DNA of 64,000 bases from PRO6 sp035565775 (GCA_035565775.1 DATMRW010000012.1:1-64000), one strand, 5' to 3'. Positions 1 to 11,389 are shown, numbered from the stretch's first letter. A program made the numbers and translations. Notes: generated by a model not told the origin, from the letters alone.

Positions 1-2869
<2,869 letters not shown>

Positions 2870-3012
2870 CACCACTCCGCTGGACCACGCGCTCCCGGCC
2901 AAGCCGCGACATGCGCTCCATCTAACTGTTCGCGCGCCACTTTCCGGAAAAGCCAAAATCGGCCTTCCTTATACATAATGCGCACGGGAAATCCGGGTAA
3001 AAAACCAGGCAC

Positions 3013-3042
3013 AAAAAAAGGAACGCACACTCTGCGCGTCCC
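3013..3042 (-). terminator. Rho-independent terminator downstream of the tRNA-like element
   Basis: On the minus strand an imperfect stem (GGA, then CGCGCA, loop GAG, TGTGCG, TTCC, with one bulged T) is followed by seven T residues (plus-strand A run 3013-3019). It lies about 137 nt past the 3' end of the tRNA-like element and about 145 nt before the carB start. It probably ends the transcript carrying the tRNA-like element and insulates carB. Confidence 0.6.
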
Positions 3043-3178
3043 CCTAAGCCCGGGCGCAAGGGCGGAACCTGCGCGCGGCTGTGTCTAGACCAATTTTGCT
3101 GTGCGGGAAAGGGATTAGAACGCTCATCAACCGCAAATGCGCAATCGATGCGCCGATTTGCGATGGTTTTTCGGGGGA

Positions 3179-3255
3179 TGGAGGCCCAGCCTGGACTTGA
3201 ACCAGGATCAGGAGCGATGCACCGCCCCTCGCGTTTTTCGTTCCGCCACTGGGCC
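3179..3255 (-). tRNA. Divergent tRNA-Cys-like element (GCA), possibly a pseudo-tRNA
   Basis: The minus strand folds into most of a tRNA. There is a perfect 7-bp acceptor stem (GGCCCAG 3249-3255 with CTGGGCC 3183-3189), discriminator U, encoded CCA (3179-3181), and a perfect 5-bp T stem with loop TTCAAGT (3190-3206). U73 and a GCA triplet (3218-3220) match tRNA-Cys. Two arms are abnormal. The D arm has only 3 bp and its loop lacks the conserved GG. The anticodon arm folds as 6 bp with a 6-nt loop, or 5 bp with an 8-nt loop, and does not give the normal 7-nt loop. It could be a decayed tRNA-Cys, a functional variant or a tRNA-like RNA. Confidence 0.55.
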
Positions 3256-3289
3256 AGTGCCGCAGTAGCAAGCTTTCGTCGAAAGCACA

Positions 3290-4027
3290 TCAAATCGCGT
3301 CGTTTAACGTTAACTCCGGCAGGCTGTCGTGGCTGCAATCGGGCAGGGCGACGAAGGTCATGCGCGCCGGATTGTGGCCGATGTTTTTCCCGGAGCGGCG
3401 GGGATTGAAACCGGCCTCGTTCAAGAGGGTCATCAGTTCCGCCTCGGTATAGGTCTGTAGGCCGATCGAGGAGCGCAACTTGCGATAATCTGACAGCGCG
3501 GTGGTGACGAGGCCGGTCAGGGCGTCCTTGAGAAAGCCGTTGCGGTAGCCGAAGCGCAGCAGCGCCAGAATGTCCGGCACCATTCCCGAATCCGGCCGGA
3601 TGATGTCGCCGACGACGAGCGTGCCGCCCGGCTTCAGCAGCCGCCTGATCATCGCGAGCGCGGCGCGTAGCTCGTCTCGTGTCATGTACTGCGCCACCGA
3701 ATTCATAACCGCGAGATCGACCGATCGCGGCGCGAGCGCGGCGAGGTCATCGAGCGAGCGCACCTCGATCTTCGGATCGTTGGCGAAGCGTGCGGCCAGC
3801 CTCGCGCGCAGGCTCGGCGCCGGCTCGGCCAGAATGAGACGGCCGCAAGCATCGGCCACCTGCGATGCAGACAACGCCTCGCCGCAGGAATAGTCGAGCA
3901 CAGTGGCGCTCGCCGACGGAATGTAGCCGATGATCTCCCGGGCGATGACCTTGAAATGGACGTCCCGGTGGAGCTCGCTCACATAAATCGTGTGTGCGGA
4001 ATCGTAATACTCAATCCACTGGTCCAT
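3290..4027 (-). CDS. Class I SAM-dependent methyltransferase, substrate unknown
   Basis: This 245-aa protein has the class I methyltransferase layout: motif I as VLDYSCGEALSA near residue 43, an acidic post-I region (ILAEPAPSLRAR), then LAVMNSVAQYM and a LLKPGGTLVVGDI strand near residues 105-140. Aromatic residues at the N terminus (MDQWIEYYDS) may cover the active site. Motif I reads DYSCGEA instead of the usual DxGxGxG, so cofactor binding may be atypical. It is divergent from dps and does not form an obvious operon with its neighbours. No substrate can be assigned; lipid or small-molecule methylation is possible. Confidence 0.85.
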   Translation of the reverse strand: MDQWIEYYDSAHTIYVSELHRDVHFKVIAREIIGYIPSASATVLDYSCGEALSASQVADACGRLILAEPAPSLRARLAARFANDPKIEVRSLDDLAALAPRSVDLAVMNSVAQYMTRDELRAALAMIRRLLKPGGTLVVGDIIRPDSGMVPDILALLRFGYRNGFLKDALTGLVTTALSDYRKLRSSIGLQTYTEAELMTLLNEAGFNPRRSGKNIGHNPARMTFVALPDCSHDSLPELTLNDAI

Positions 4028-4121
4028 TTGGCCTGCCTGACCGATGCGATTTCACAGGATAACTGAGCGCGCGCCAATGGAAACTAGAATTTGCATCGCC
4101 GCTCACATCACCGCAAAAAAG

Positions 4122-4139
4122 TGTTCCAAAAAAGGAACA
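4122..4139. repeat. Perfect inverted repeat TGTTCC-A6-GGAACA at the dps promoter
   Basis: Six-bp arms flank a run of six A residues. The right arm is also the -35 element (GGAAC) of the predicted EcfG promoter of dps, so a protein bound to this palindrome could block or modulate EcfG-dependent transcription. Confidence 0.5.
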
Positions 4140-4158
4140 GGGAAGTTGCGCCGACGTT
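4134..4158 (+). promoter_or_regulatory. EcfG-type general stress promoter for dps
   Basis: GGAAC (4134-4138), a 16-nt spacer and CGTT (4155-4158) match the alphaproteobacterial EcfG promoter (GGAAC-N16/17-CGTT). It lies about 85 nt before the dps GTG start. dps-type genes are common members of the general stress regulon in this class. Confidence 0.75.
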
Positions 4159-4242
4159 AGTCCCTGAGTTTGGCGAGAGCATGCGCTCCGCGCGATTTGC
4201 ACGAGCAATCTGTCATTTTCCGAAAGGTAGTGAGGTGATCCC

Positions 4243-4788
4243 GTGAACAAGGCCAAGAAAAACGCTTCGTCCGCGTCGAAAGGCGTGTCGCCCGAACTCG
4301 ATACGCCAACCGATCTGCCGCCGGAGGCCGTGAAGAAAATCTCGGACTCGCTCAACGTGCTGCTGGCCGATGCCTTTGCGTTGTATCTGAAGACGAAAAA
4401 CTTCCATTGGCATGTCAGCGGTCGGCATTTCCGCGACTATCATCTGCTGCTCGACGAACAGTCCGAGCAGATCTTCGCGACCACCGACGAATTGGCCGAG
4501 CGGGTGCGCAAGGTCGGCGGCACCACGCTGCGCTCGATCGGGCAGATCGCCAAGCTGCAGACGATCAAGGACAACGACGAGCCTTATGTGCCGGCGCGGG
4601 AGATGCTGCGCGAGCTGATGGAAGACAACAAGAAGATGGCGGCGGCGATGCGCAAGGCGCACGAGACCGTCGATGACCTCGACGATGTGGCGACCGCGGG
4701 ACTGCTGGAGAATTTTATCGACGAGACCGAGCGGCGGACCTGGTTCCTGTTCGAGGCCAGCCGTCAGATCGGTGGCAACGAGGCTTGA
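4243..4788 (+). CDS. dps: Dps-family ferritin-like DNA-protecting protein
   Basis: This 181-aa protein should form a dodecamer that oxidises and stores iron and protects DNA in stress or stationary phase. The Dps ferroxidase pattern is present: NFHWHVSGRHF with H55, then H67 and D71 (HLLLDEQ), then D82 and E86 (TDELAER). The Lys- and Ser-rich N terminus (NKAKKNASSASK) could contact DNA, as in other Dps proteins. The start is GTG at 4243 behind a GAGGTGA ribosome-binding site. An EcfG-type promoter and an overlapping palindrome lie upstream. Confidence 0.95.
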   Translation: MNKAKKNASSASKGVSPELDTPTDLPPEAVKKISDSLNVLLADAFALYLKTKNFHWHVSGRHFRDYHLLLDEQSEQIFATTDELAERVRKVGGTTLRSIGQIAKLQTIKDNDEPYVPAREMLRELMEDNKKMAAAMRKAHETVDDLDDVATAGLLENFIDETERRTWFLFEASRQIGGNEA

Positions 4789-4794
4789 GCCGCC

Positions 4795-5286
4795 TCAGTC
4801 GCGGGGCGCCTCGAAGACAAGGCAGGTCGTCGTGCCGTGGGCGAGAAGGCGGCCCTTGCCGTCGAACAGCTTGCCCTCCGAGGTGCCGACCCTGCGGCCG
4901 ACATTGAGGGCGCGGCCTTCGGCGACGACCTCGCCGGTTTCGGTGGTGATGGCACGGAGCAGCGACACCTTGAATTCGAGTGTCGTGTAGAGCGTCCCTG
5001 CAGGCAGCATCGACTGCACCGCGCAGCCCATTGCGGAATCCAAAAGCGTGGCCGCGAAGCCGCCGTGGACGGAACCGATCGGGTTGTAGTGCTCGATCGT
5101 GGGAACGGCGCGGAAGGTGACGAGGCCCTTTTCCGCGCTGCCATGGGTGAAGCCGATTTTCTGCATCATCGGCGCGTGCGGCAGTTCGCCGGCGAACATC
5201 GCCTGCAGAAACTCGAGGCCGCTCATGGCCGCGAGCATCGCCGGCGGAGTGGTCCCATAGTTCTGCGTGCTCATCGGCGAGTTCAT
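4795..5286 (-). CDS. PaaI-type hotdog-fold thioesterase
   Basis: This 163-aa protein fits the PaaI/YbgC hotdog family that hydrolyses acyl- or aryl-CoA thioesters. The family's central helix motif is clear: NPIGSVHGGFAATLLDSAMG at about residues 67-86, with the HGG and the following Asp. The remainder (TTLEFKVSLLRAI, AEGRALNVGRRVGTSEGKL) matches the beta sheet of the fold. It starts about 33 nt past the carA stop on the same strand and converges with dps. Two acyl-CoA ligases lie within 7 kb, but no specific substrate can be named. M5 at 5274 is an alternative start. Confidence 0.88.
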   Translation of the reverse strand: MNSPMSTQNYGTTPPAMLAAMSGLEFLQAMFAGELPHAPMMQKIGFTHGSAEKGLVTFRAVPTIEHYNPIGSVHGGFAATLLDSAMGCAVQSMLPAGTLYTTLEFKVSLLRAITTETGEVVAEGRALNVGRRVGTSEGKLFDGKGRLLAHGTTTCLVFEAPRD

Positions 5287-5318
5287 CGGCTGCCGGCTCC
5301 AGTCGAAAGGAAGCAGGC

Positions 5319-6509
5319 TTATGCCTGCTTCCGCTCGCGCATCAGGCTGGTGAAGTGCTGGAACAGGTAGCTGGAGTCACGCGGGCCGGGCGAGGCTTCC
5401 GGGTGGTACTGCACCGAGAACACCGGCCTGTCGTCCATCGCCAGTCCGCAGTTGGAGCCGTCGAACAGCGACACGTGGGTTTCCTTGACGCCGTCCGGCA
5501 GGCTCTTGGAACTCAGGGCGAAGCCGTGGTTCATCGAGGTGATCTCGACCTTGCCGGTGGCGAGGTGCTTGACCGGATGGTTGGCGCCGTGGTGGCCCTG
5601 ATGCATCTTCTCGGTCTTGCCGCCGAGGGCGAGGCCGAGCATCTGGTGGCCGAGGCAGATGCCGAAGGTCGGCTTGCCGGAGGCGATCAGCTTCTTGATC
5701 ACCGGAACCGCGTATTTGCCGGTTTCGGCCGGGTCGCCCGGTCCGTTCGACAAAAAGATGCCGTCCGGGTTCAGCGCCAAAATGTCTTCCGCCGGGGTCG
5801 AGGCGGACACCACGGTGACGCGGTAGCCTTCGCCGGCGAGCAGACGGAGGATGTTGCGCTTGATGCCGTAGTCGATGGCGACGACGTGGAGGTCCGGGTT
5901 TTCGTTCGCACCGAAACCCTTGCCCCACTGCCACGGGGTCTGGTCCCAGTCGAAACGCTGCGTCGATGTCACCATCGGCACGAGGTCCATGCCGACAAGG
6001 CCGGGCCACTCGCGCGCTTCTTTCTTGAGGGCCTCGACGTCGAACACCCCGTCCGCGGAGTGGGCGATCACGGCATTGGCCGCGCCCAGCTCACGGATCC
6101 GGGCGGTCAACGCGCGGGTGTCGATGCCGCTGAGGCCGACAATGCCGCGCGACTTCAGCCACGGGTCGAGGTGGCGGGTCGCCCGGTAGTTCGAAGGCTC
6201 GGTGACCGAGGCGCGCAAAATCACGCCACGGGCGCTGGTCGTGGCGGCGAGGTTCACCGTTTCGATGTCCTCGTCGTTGGTGCCAACATTCCCGATGTGG
6301 GGGAATGTGAATGTGATGAGTTGCCCGGCATAGGACGGGTCGGTCAAAATCTCTTCATAACCGGTCATCGCGGTGTTGAAGCAGACTTCGCCAATCGCCT
6401 TGCCTTCCGCGCCGAGGCCGAAGCCTTCCAGCACGGTGCCGTCGGCGAGCACGAGGAGCGCGGTCGGTTTGAAAGCCGGCCAGCTTGGGGATTTTTCGGA
6501 GGAGGTCAT
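5319..6509 (-). CDS. carA: Carbamoyl-phosphate synthase small subunit (glutaminase)
   Basis: At 396 aa it has the usual length. It hydrolyses glutamine and passes ammonia to CarB. The N-terminal CPSase small-subunit domain (LVLADGTVLEGFGLG, FNTAMTGYEEILTDPSY) is followed by a class I glutamine amidotransferase domain with nucleophile C285 (GICLGHQ) and the His/Glu pair in QYHPEASPGP. It starts with ATG at 6507-6509 (MTSSEKSPSWPAF). It is transcribed in the same direction as carB but with three other genes and a tRNA-like element between them, so the subunits are probably made from separate transcripts. Confidence 0.97.
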   Translation of the reverse strand: MTSSEKSPSWPAFKPTALLVLADGTVLEGFGLGAEGKAIGEVCFNTAMTGYEEILTDPSYAGQLITFTFPHIGNVGTNDEDIETVNLAATTSARGVILRASVTEPSNYRATRHLDPWLKSRGIVGLSGIDTRALTARIRELGAANAVIAHSADGVFDVEALKKEAREWPGLVGMDLVPMVTSTQRFDWDQTPWQWGKGFGANENPDLHVVAIDYGIKRNILRLLAGEGYRVTVVSASTPAEDILALNPDGIFLSNGPGDPAETGKYAVPVIKKLIASGKPTFGICLGHQMLGLALGGKTEKMHQGHHGANHPVKHLATGKVEITSMNHGFALSSKSLPDGVKETHVSLFDGSNCGLAMDDRPVFSVQYHPEASPGPRDSSYLFQHFTSLMRERKQA

Positions 6510-6672
6510 AAAGCCACTCCATAACCCCGTCGCGGTCTGGCGTCAAAGCCTGATCTAAAAGTTATGCCGGTTTTCCGAACCAATTGAACCCAAAACGCTT
6601 GGGCGGCCGGTCATTCGTCCGGCGAAGGCCGATCGGCCTGCCGGAGCGGGCGTTCCCCCTGCTTTCGGCTAT

Positions 6673-6700
6673 TTGACAGCGCCCCGCCGGCCGATAGTTT
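6673..6700 (+). promoter_or_regulatory. Candidate sigma-70-type promoter for the acyl-CoA ligase
   Basis: TTGACA (6673-6678), a 16-nt spacer and TAGTTT (6695-6700) lie about 50 nt before the ATG at 6752. The -35 is perfect and the -10 weak. Confidence 0.4.
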
Positions 6701-6751
6701 TGAGGGCCACCGCCGCAGAAAAACAGGCGGGGTCAAACGGGAGAAGGCGTA

Positions 6752-8314
6752 ATGGATCTTTATGCGGGCGGAACCGGCGGGGCCATGATCGTGAGCGCGG
6801 TGGCGCGGTTTGCCGACCGGCCGGCGCTCGGCGACGGCACCACCCACTGGACCTATCGCGAACTTGGCGACGCCATCGGTCGGTTCATCGCGATTTTCCG
6901 CGATATCGGGCTGAAAAAAGGCGATGCGGTTTCGATCCTGTCCGGCAACCGCGCGGAGAGCTGGGCGGCGATCAGCGCGGCCATGGTGATGGGCCTGCGC
7001 TACACCCCGCTGCATCCGATGGCGGCCGAGGACGACCACGCCTTCATCATCGAGGACGCCGAAATCGATGCGCTGATCGTCGAGGCGGGCAAATTCGCCC
7101 CGCGCGGGCTGGCGATCAAGGCCCGGGTGCCGGGCCTGAAACACCTCCTGTCGTTCGGCGCGGTCGAGGGCGCGCGGGACATTCTGGCGGAGTTCTCCGC
7201 CGTGCGGTCCGCGCCGCTGGTGGATGAGAGCGACAACGGGGCAATCGCCTGGCTCGCCTATACCGGCGGCACCACGGGCCGTTCCAAGGGGGTGCGGCTG
7301 TCGCACCGCGTGCTCACCACCATGGCGATGACGCTCTATGCCGATTGGGATTGGCCGGCGGACATCCGGTTTCTCGCCGCGACCCCGATCAGCCATGCCG
7401 CGGGCGTCACGCTCTATCCGGTGATGCTGCGCGGCGGCTATACGCGGCTGGTGCAGGGGTTCGAAATCGAAACCTATTGCCGCGTCGTCGCCGAGGAGAA
7501 GATCACGGCGACGTTCTTGGTGCCGACGCTGATCTATGCGCTGATCGACAATGCCTCCGTGCGGGCCCGCCACGACCTGTCGTCGCTCGACATGATCGTC
7601 TATGGCGCGGCGCCGATGTCGCCGGACCGGCTGCGCGAGGGCATCGCGCTGTTCGGGCAGGTGTTCGTCCAGCTCTACGGCCAGACCGAAGCGCCGCAAT
7701 GCATCACCACGATGCGCAAGGCCGACCACGACCTGAGCAAGCCCGGCCGGCTCGGCTCGTGCGGGCGGCCGAGCCCGCTGGTCGATGTCAGGCTGTTCGA
7801 TGCCGACATGCGCGAAGTCGCCATCGGCGAGCCGGGTGAGATCTGCGTGCGCGGCGCGCTGGTGATGGATGGCTACTGGAAGCGGCCGGAGGCGACCGAG
7901 GAAGCGTTCCGCGGCGGCTGGCTGCACACCGGCGACGTCGCGATCAGGGACGAGGAGGGCTACTTCTATATCGTCGACCGCACCAAGGACATGATCATCT
8001 CCGGCGGCTTCAACATCTACCCGCGCGAGGTCGAGGACGCGCTGATGGCCCATCCCGCCATCGCTTCGGCGGCGGTGATCGGCATTCCCGACGACAAGTG
8101 GGGCGAGGCGGTGAAAGCCTTCGTCGTGCTCAAATCCGGCGCAAAGGCCGAGGTCACGGCGCTGCAGGCCTTCGTCAAGGACAAGCGCGGCGCGCCGTGG
8201 GCGCCGAAAACCATCGACTTCGTCGCGGATATCCCCGTGACCGGGCTCGGAAAGATTGACCGCAAGGCCCTGCGCGCGCCTTATTGGGCGGACCGCAAGC
8301 GCGGCGTCGCCTGA
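6752..8314 (+). CDS. Acyl-CoA ligase (AMP-binding), fatty- or aryl-acid type
   Basis: This 520-aa ANL-superfamily enzyme activates a carboxylic acid with ATP and forms the CoA thioester. Motifs in order: A3 LAYTGGTTGRSKGV near 165-180, LYGQTEA near 310, the hinge region WLHTGDVAIRDEEGYFYIVDR near 390-410, MIISGGFNIYPREVED, and the catalytic Lys in GLGKIDRKALR near the C terminus. It starts at ATG 6752 behind GGGAGAAGG. The alpha/beta hydrolase gene follows after 31 nt, so the two may be co-transcribed. Substrate range cannot be read from the motifs. Confidence 0.92.
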   Translation: MDLYAGGTGGAMIVSAVARFADRPALGDGTTHWTYRELGDAIGRFIAIFRDIGLKKGDAVSILSGNRAESWAAISAAMVMGLRYTPLHPMAAEDDHAFIIEDAEIDALIVEAGKFAPRGLAIKARVPGLKHLLSFGAVEGARDILAEFSAVRSAPLVDESDNGAIAWLAYTGGTTGRSKGVRLSHRVLTTMAMTLYADWDWPADIRFLAATPISHAAGVTLYPVMLRGGYTRLVQGFEIETYCRVVAEEKITATFLVPTLIYALIDNASVRARHDLSSLDMIVYGAAPMSPDRLREGIALFGQVFVQLYGQTEAPQCITTMRKADHDLSKPGRLGSCGRPSPLVDVRLFDADMREVAIGEPGEICVRGALVMDGYWKRPEATEEAFRGGWLHTGDVAIRDEEGYFYIVDRTKDMIISGGFNIYPREVEDALMAHPAIASAAVIGIPDDKWGEAVKAFVVLKSGAKAEVTALQAFVKDKRGAPWAPKTIDFVADIPVTGLGKIDRKALRAPYWADRKRGVA

Positions 8315-8345
8315 CCGTTGTCAGTTGTGTCTTCTGGAGGAATTT

Positions 8346-9047
8346 ATGTCTGAGTCTTTGCCGATCGTCCTCGTTCCCGGACTTGGCAACTCACCCCGCA
8401 ATCACCTGAACATCCTGCCGGCGCTGTGGCGGCACGGCGCGCTGACCATCGCCAACCAGACGCGGGATGACTCGGTCGCGGCCATGGCGGCGCGGGTGCT
8501 GGCCGATGCGCCGCCGCGCTTTGCGCTGATCGGCCATTCGCTCGGCGGCTATATCGTTCTGGAAATGATGCGGCAGGCGCCCGAGCGCATCGCGCGGCTT
8601 GCGCTGATGAGTACGCAGGCGCGCACCGATCCCCCAGAAGTGACCGAGCGCCGCAAGGCGCAGATCGAGCTGGCGAAGAACGGCAATTACGAGGAGGTGC
8701 TCGACCGGCTGTGGCCGCTTCTGGTGCATGCCTCGCGGGTCGATGACATCGAGCTGCGCGAGCAGGTCTATGATGCGCGGAACGAGGCGGGCCCGGAGGT
8801 GTTTGTGCGCCAGCAGACCGCCATCATGAACCGGCCCGACGCGCGGCCCAACCTGCCAAAAATCCGCGTGCCGACCCTGGTGCTGACCGGCGACGACGAC
8901 CGGCTGATCTCCAACGAGCTGTCGCGCGAGATGGCCGACCTCATTCCCGGCGCGAAGCTAGTGGTCGTGCCGATGTGCGGCCACATGCCGTCGATGGAGC
9001 AGCCGGAGGCGGTGATCGAGGCGCTCGACGAGTGGCTCGCCGGCTGA
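8346..9047 (+). CDS. Alpha/beta hydrolase
   Basis: This 233-aa hydrolase has the oxyanion region VLVPGLGNS, the nucleophile elbow GHSLGG (S65), an acidic residue in LTGDDDRLIS and the catalytic His in MCGHMPSMEQP. The start at 8346 is preceded by a GGAGG site at 8336-8340; an upstream in-frame start would overlap the ligase gene without a ribosome-binding site. It follows the acyl-CoA ligase by 31 nt. Esterase, thioesterase or C-C hydrolase activity are all possible. Confidence 0.88.
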   Translation: MSESLPIVLVPGLGNSPRNHLNILPALWRHGALTIANQTRDDSVAAMAARVLADAPPRFALIGHSLGGYIVLEMMRQAPERIARLALMSTQARTDPPEVTERRKAQIELAKNGNYEEVLDRLWPLLVHASRVDDIELREQVYDARNEAGPEVFVRQQTAIMNRPDARPNLPKIRVPTLVLTGDDDRLISNELSREMADLIPGAKLVVVPMCGHMPSMEQPEAVIEALDEWLAG

Positions 9048-9049
9048 TC

Positions 9050-9100
9050 GCGGTTTTCGTTGTGCGAGGCTGCGAAAGCGCATAAACCGCGCCCTCGCAC
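9050..9100 (+). other. Two interleaved complementary segments (possible pseudoknot or switch)
   Basis: GCGGTTT (9050-9056) pairs with AAACCGC (9084-9090), and GTGCGAGG (9062-9069) pairs with CCTCGCAC (9093-9100). The pairs are interleaved, and a mini-hairpin TGCG-AAAG-CGCA (9071-9082) sits between them. The structure begins 3 nt after the hydrolase stop and lies about 100 nt before the GatB/YqeY start. It lacks a T tract, so it is not a standard intrinsic terminator. Confidence 0.35.
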
Positions 9101-9200
9101 GCGCCACACGGGGCCGAGGTTCCGGCCGGCGCGAGACAGGATTTGTTCGGGGCGGCGAGGGGAATGACCTTCGCCGGCCCCCCTTTCAAGGAGAGCGCCG

Positions 9201-9656
9201 ATGCTGCGCGATGAAATCAATGCCCATGTGAAGGACGCCATGCGGGCGAAGGACGAGCGCCGGCTGTCGACGCTGCGCATGATCAACTCTTCAATCAAGA
9301 ACGCCGACATCGAGGCGCGCGGCAACGGCAAGGAGCCGCTCGGCGACGACGACATTCTGTCGCTGCTGCAGAAAATGGTGAAGCAGCGACAGGAGTCGGT
9401 CGCGCTCTACGAGAAGGGCGGCCGCGAGGAGCTGGCGGCCCAGGAGCGCGCCGAGATCGAGGTCATCTCCTCCTATCTGCCGACGCAGATGTCCGAGGAC
9501 GAGGTCAACGCCGCCATCAAGGCCGCGATCGCCGAGACCGGCGCTGCCGGCATGAAGGACATGGGCAAGGTGATCGCCGTCCTGCGCGGCAAATATGCCG
9601 GGCGGATGGATTTCGGCAAAGCCAGCGGGCTGGTGAAAGCTGCGCTGACCGCATGA
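9201..9656 (+). CDS. GatB/YqeY domain protein
   Basis: This 151-aa cytosolic protein matches the YqeY family, which resembles the C-terminal tRNA-binding part of GatB. Typical segments are MLRDEINAHVKDAMRAKDE at the N terminus, ISSYLPTQMSEDEV in the middle and GKVIAVLRGKYAGRMDFGKA near the end. It starts at ATG 9201 behind AAGGAGAG. In many alphaproteobacteria a yqeY gene lies near carA and dnaG/rpoD, as here. The exact role of stand-alone YqeY proteins is not settled; a link to tRNA or amidotransferase function is presumed. Confidence 0.92.
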   Translation: MLRDEINAHVKDAMRAKDERRLSTLRMINSSIKNADIEARGNGKEPLGDDDILSLLQKMVKQRQESVALYEKGGREELAAQERAEIEVISSYLPTQMSEDEVNAAIKAAIAETGAAGMKDMGKVIAVLRGKYAGRMDFGKASGLVKAALTA

Positions 9657-9695
9657 CGGCGGCGCCTAAATCATGACGTAACGGAGGAACGTCCC

Positions 9696-11303
9696 ATGCT
9701 CACGGAAACCGGCGATTATGATCAGCTCTATCGCGATTTCCGCTGGGACGTTCCGGCCCGCTTCAACATGGCGGAGGCGTGCTGCGACCGGCACGCCGAC
9801 GGCACCGGCCGCCTCGCGCTGACCTTCATCGACGAGGCAGGCGGCGTGCGCAGGCTGTCGTTCGACGACATGCAGAACTGGTCGCGCCGCTTCGCCAATG
9901 TGCTCACCGCTGATGGCTTGAAGCGCGGCGACCGTGTCGCGGTGTTTCTGTCGCAGTCGGTCGAGCTGCCGGTGGTGCATCTCGCCGCCTTCCGCGCCGG
10001 CCTCGTGTCGGTGCCGCTGTTCATGCTGTTCGGCGAGGACGCGCTGGCGTTCCGCCTCGCCAACTCCAACGCCAAGGCGGTGGTGACGGACGAAGGCGGC
10101 TACGCGAAGATCAGGCACATCCGCGACCGCCTGCCGGACCTCAAGACAATCTATGTGATCGGTGAAGGCGATGCCGGCACCACGCCGTTCTGGCCCGCGA
10201 TCGAGGCGGCATCGGGCGAGTTTGCGATCGCCGAGACATCGCCCGACGATCCCGCCATCATCATCTACACCTCGGGCACCACCGGAAACCCGAAGGGCGC
10301 GCTGCACGGGCACCGCGTGCTGCTCGGCCATCTGCCGAACGTGCAGATGGCACACGACTTCTTTCCCAAGCCGGGCGACGTGATGTGGACGCCGGCCGAC
10401 TGGGCCTGGATTGGCGGGCTGTTCGATGCGCTGTTTCCCGCCTGGTATTTTGGCGTGCCGATGGTCGGCTACCGCGCGAAAAAGTTCGATCCTGCCGAAG
10501 CCATGCAGCTCATGGCGGATCACAAGGTGCGCAACGTGTTTCTGCCGCCGACGGCGCTCAAGCTGATGCGGCAGGCCAATGTCTGCCATCCCGGCGTCAG
10601 GCTGCGCAGCATCTTCACGGGCGGGGAGTCGCTCGGCGGCGAGCTGCTCGACTGGGTGCGCAAAACTTTTGGCGTCGAGGCACACGAGATCTACGGCCAG
10701 ACCGAGTGCAATCTCGTCGTCGGCAACAATGCAAAGCTGTTTCCGATCCGGCCCGGCTCGATGGGCAAGGCGACGCCGGGTTTCGACGTGCGCATTGTCG
10801 ACGACAAGGGCAACGAACTGCCCAATGGCGCGACCGGCATCATCGGCGTGCGCGCGCCCAACCCGTGCATGATGCTGGAATACTGGGGCAACCCGGGCGC
10901 CACGGCGAAAAAATACGCCGGCGATTTCCTCCTCACCGGCGATCTCGGCCGCCGCGATGACGACGGCTACTTTTGGTACATGAGCCGCGAGGACGACGTC
11001 ATCACTTCAGCCGGTTATCGCATCGGCCCCTCGGAGATCGAGGACACGCTGATCAAGCACCCGGCGGTGGCGATGGCGGCCGTGGTCGGCGTGCCGGACC
11101 CGATCCGCACCGAAGCGGTCAAGGCGTGGATCGTGCTCCGGCCCGGCATCGCCGGCAGCGACGAACTTGCGCGCGAGATTCAGGACTTTGTGAAGGTGAA
11201 GCTCGCCGCCCATGAATATCCGCGCATCGTGCAGTTCGCCGACAACCTGCCGATGACCGCGACCGGCAAGGTGCTGCGCCGCGAGTTGCGGGCGCTGGGC
11301 TAG
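9696..11303 (+). CDS. Acyl-CoA synthetase (acetyl-/medium-chain-CoA-synthetase-like)
   Basis: This 535-aa ANL enzyme is of the ACS/ACSM type. It has the A3 motif IIYTSGTTGNPKGALHGHR near residues 188-205, TPADWAWIGGLFDALFPAW as in acetyl-CoA-synthetase-like enzymes, EIYGQTECN near 332, LLTGDLGRRDDDGYFWYMSR near 415, SAGYRIGPSEIED, and the acylating Lys in TATGKVLRRELR. The start at 9696 is preceded by GGAGGAACG. It probably activates a short or medium-chain acid. It is followed by the convergent SRPBCC operon. Confidence 0.92.
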   Translation: MLTETGDYDQLYRDFRWDVPARFNMAEACCDRHADGTGRLALTFIDEAGGVRRLSFDDMQNWSRRFANVLTADGLKRGDRVAVFLSQSVELPVVHLAAFRAGLVSVPLFMLFGEDALAFRLANSNAKAVVTDEGGYAKIRHIRDRLPDLKTIYVIGEGDAGTTPFWPAIEAASGEFAIAETSPDDPAIIIYTSGTTGNPKGALHGHRVLLGHLPNVQMAHDFFPKPGDVMWTPADWAWIGGLFDALFPAWYFGVPMVGYRAKKFDPAEAMQLMADHKVRNVFLPPTALKLMRQANVCHPGVRLRSIFTGGESLGGELLDWVRKTFGVEAHEIYGQTECNLVVGNNAKLFPIRPGSMGKATPGFDVRIVDDKGNELPNGATGIIGVRAPNPCMMLEYWGNPGATAKKYAGDFLLTGDLGRRDDDGYFWYMSREDDVITSAGYRIGPSEIEDTLIKHPAVAMAAVVGVPDPIRTEAVKAWIVLRPGIAGSDELAREIQDFVKVKLAAHEYPRIVQFADNLPMTATGKVLRRELRALG

Positions 11304-11389
11304 CCGCCGGCCACCTTCACGCCAAGCCGCTTCGATGCCTCCGGCATCTTCACGAGCGGCTGATCTCGATGGCCAGCCATACCCGTGCG

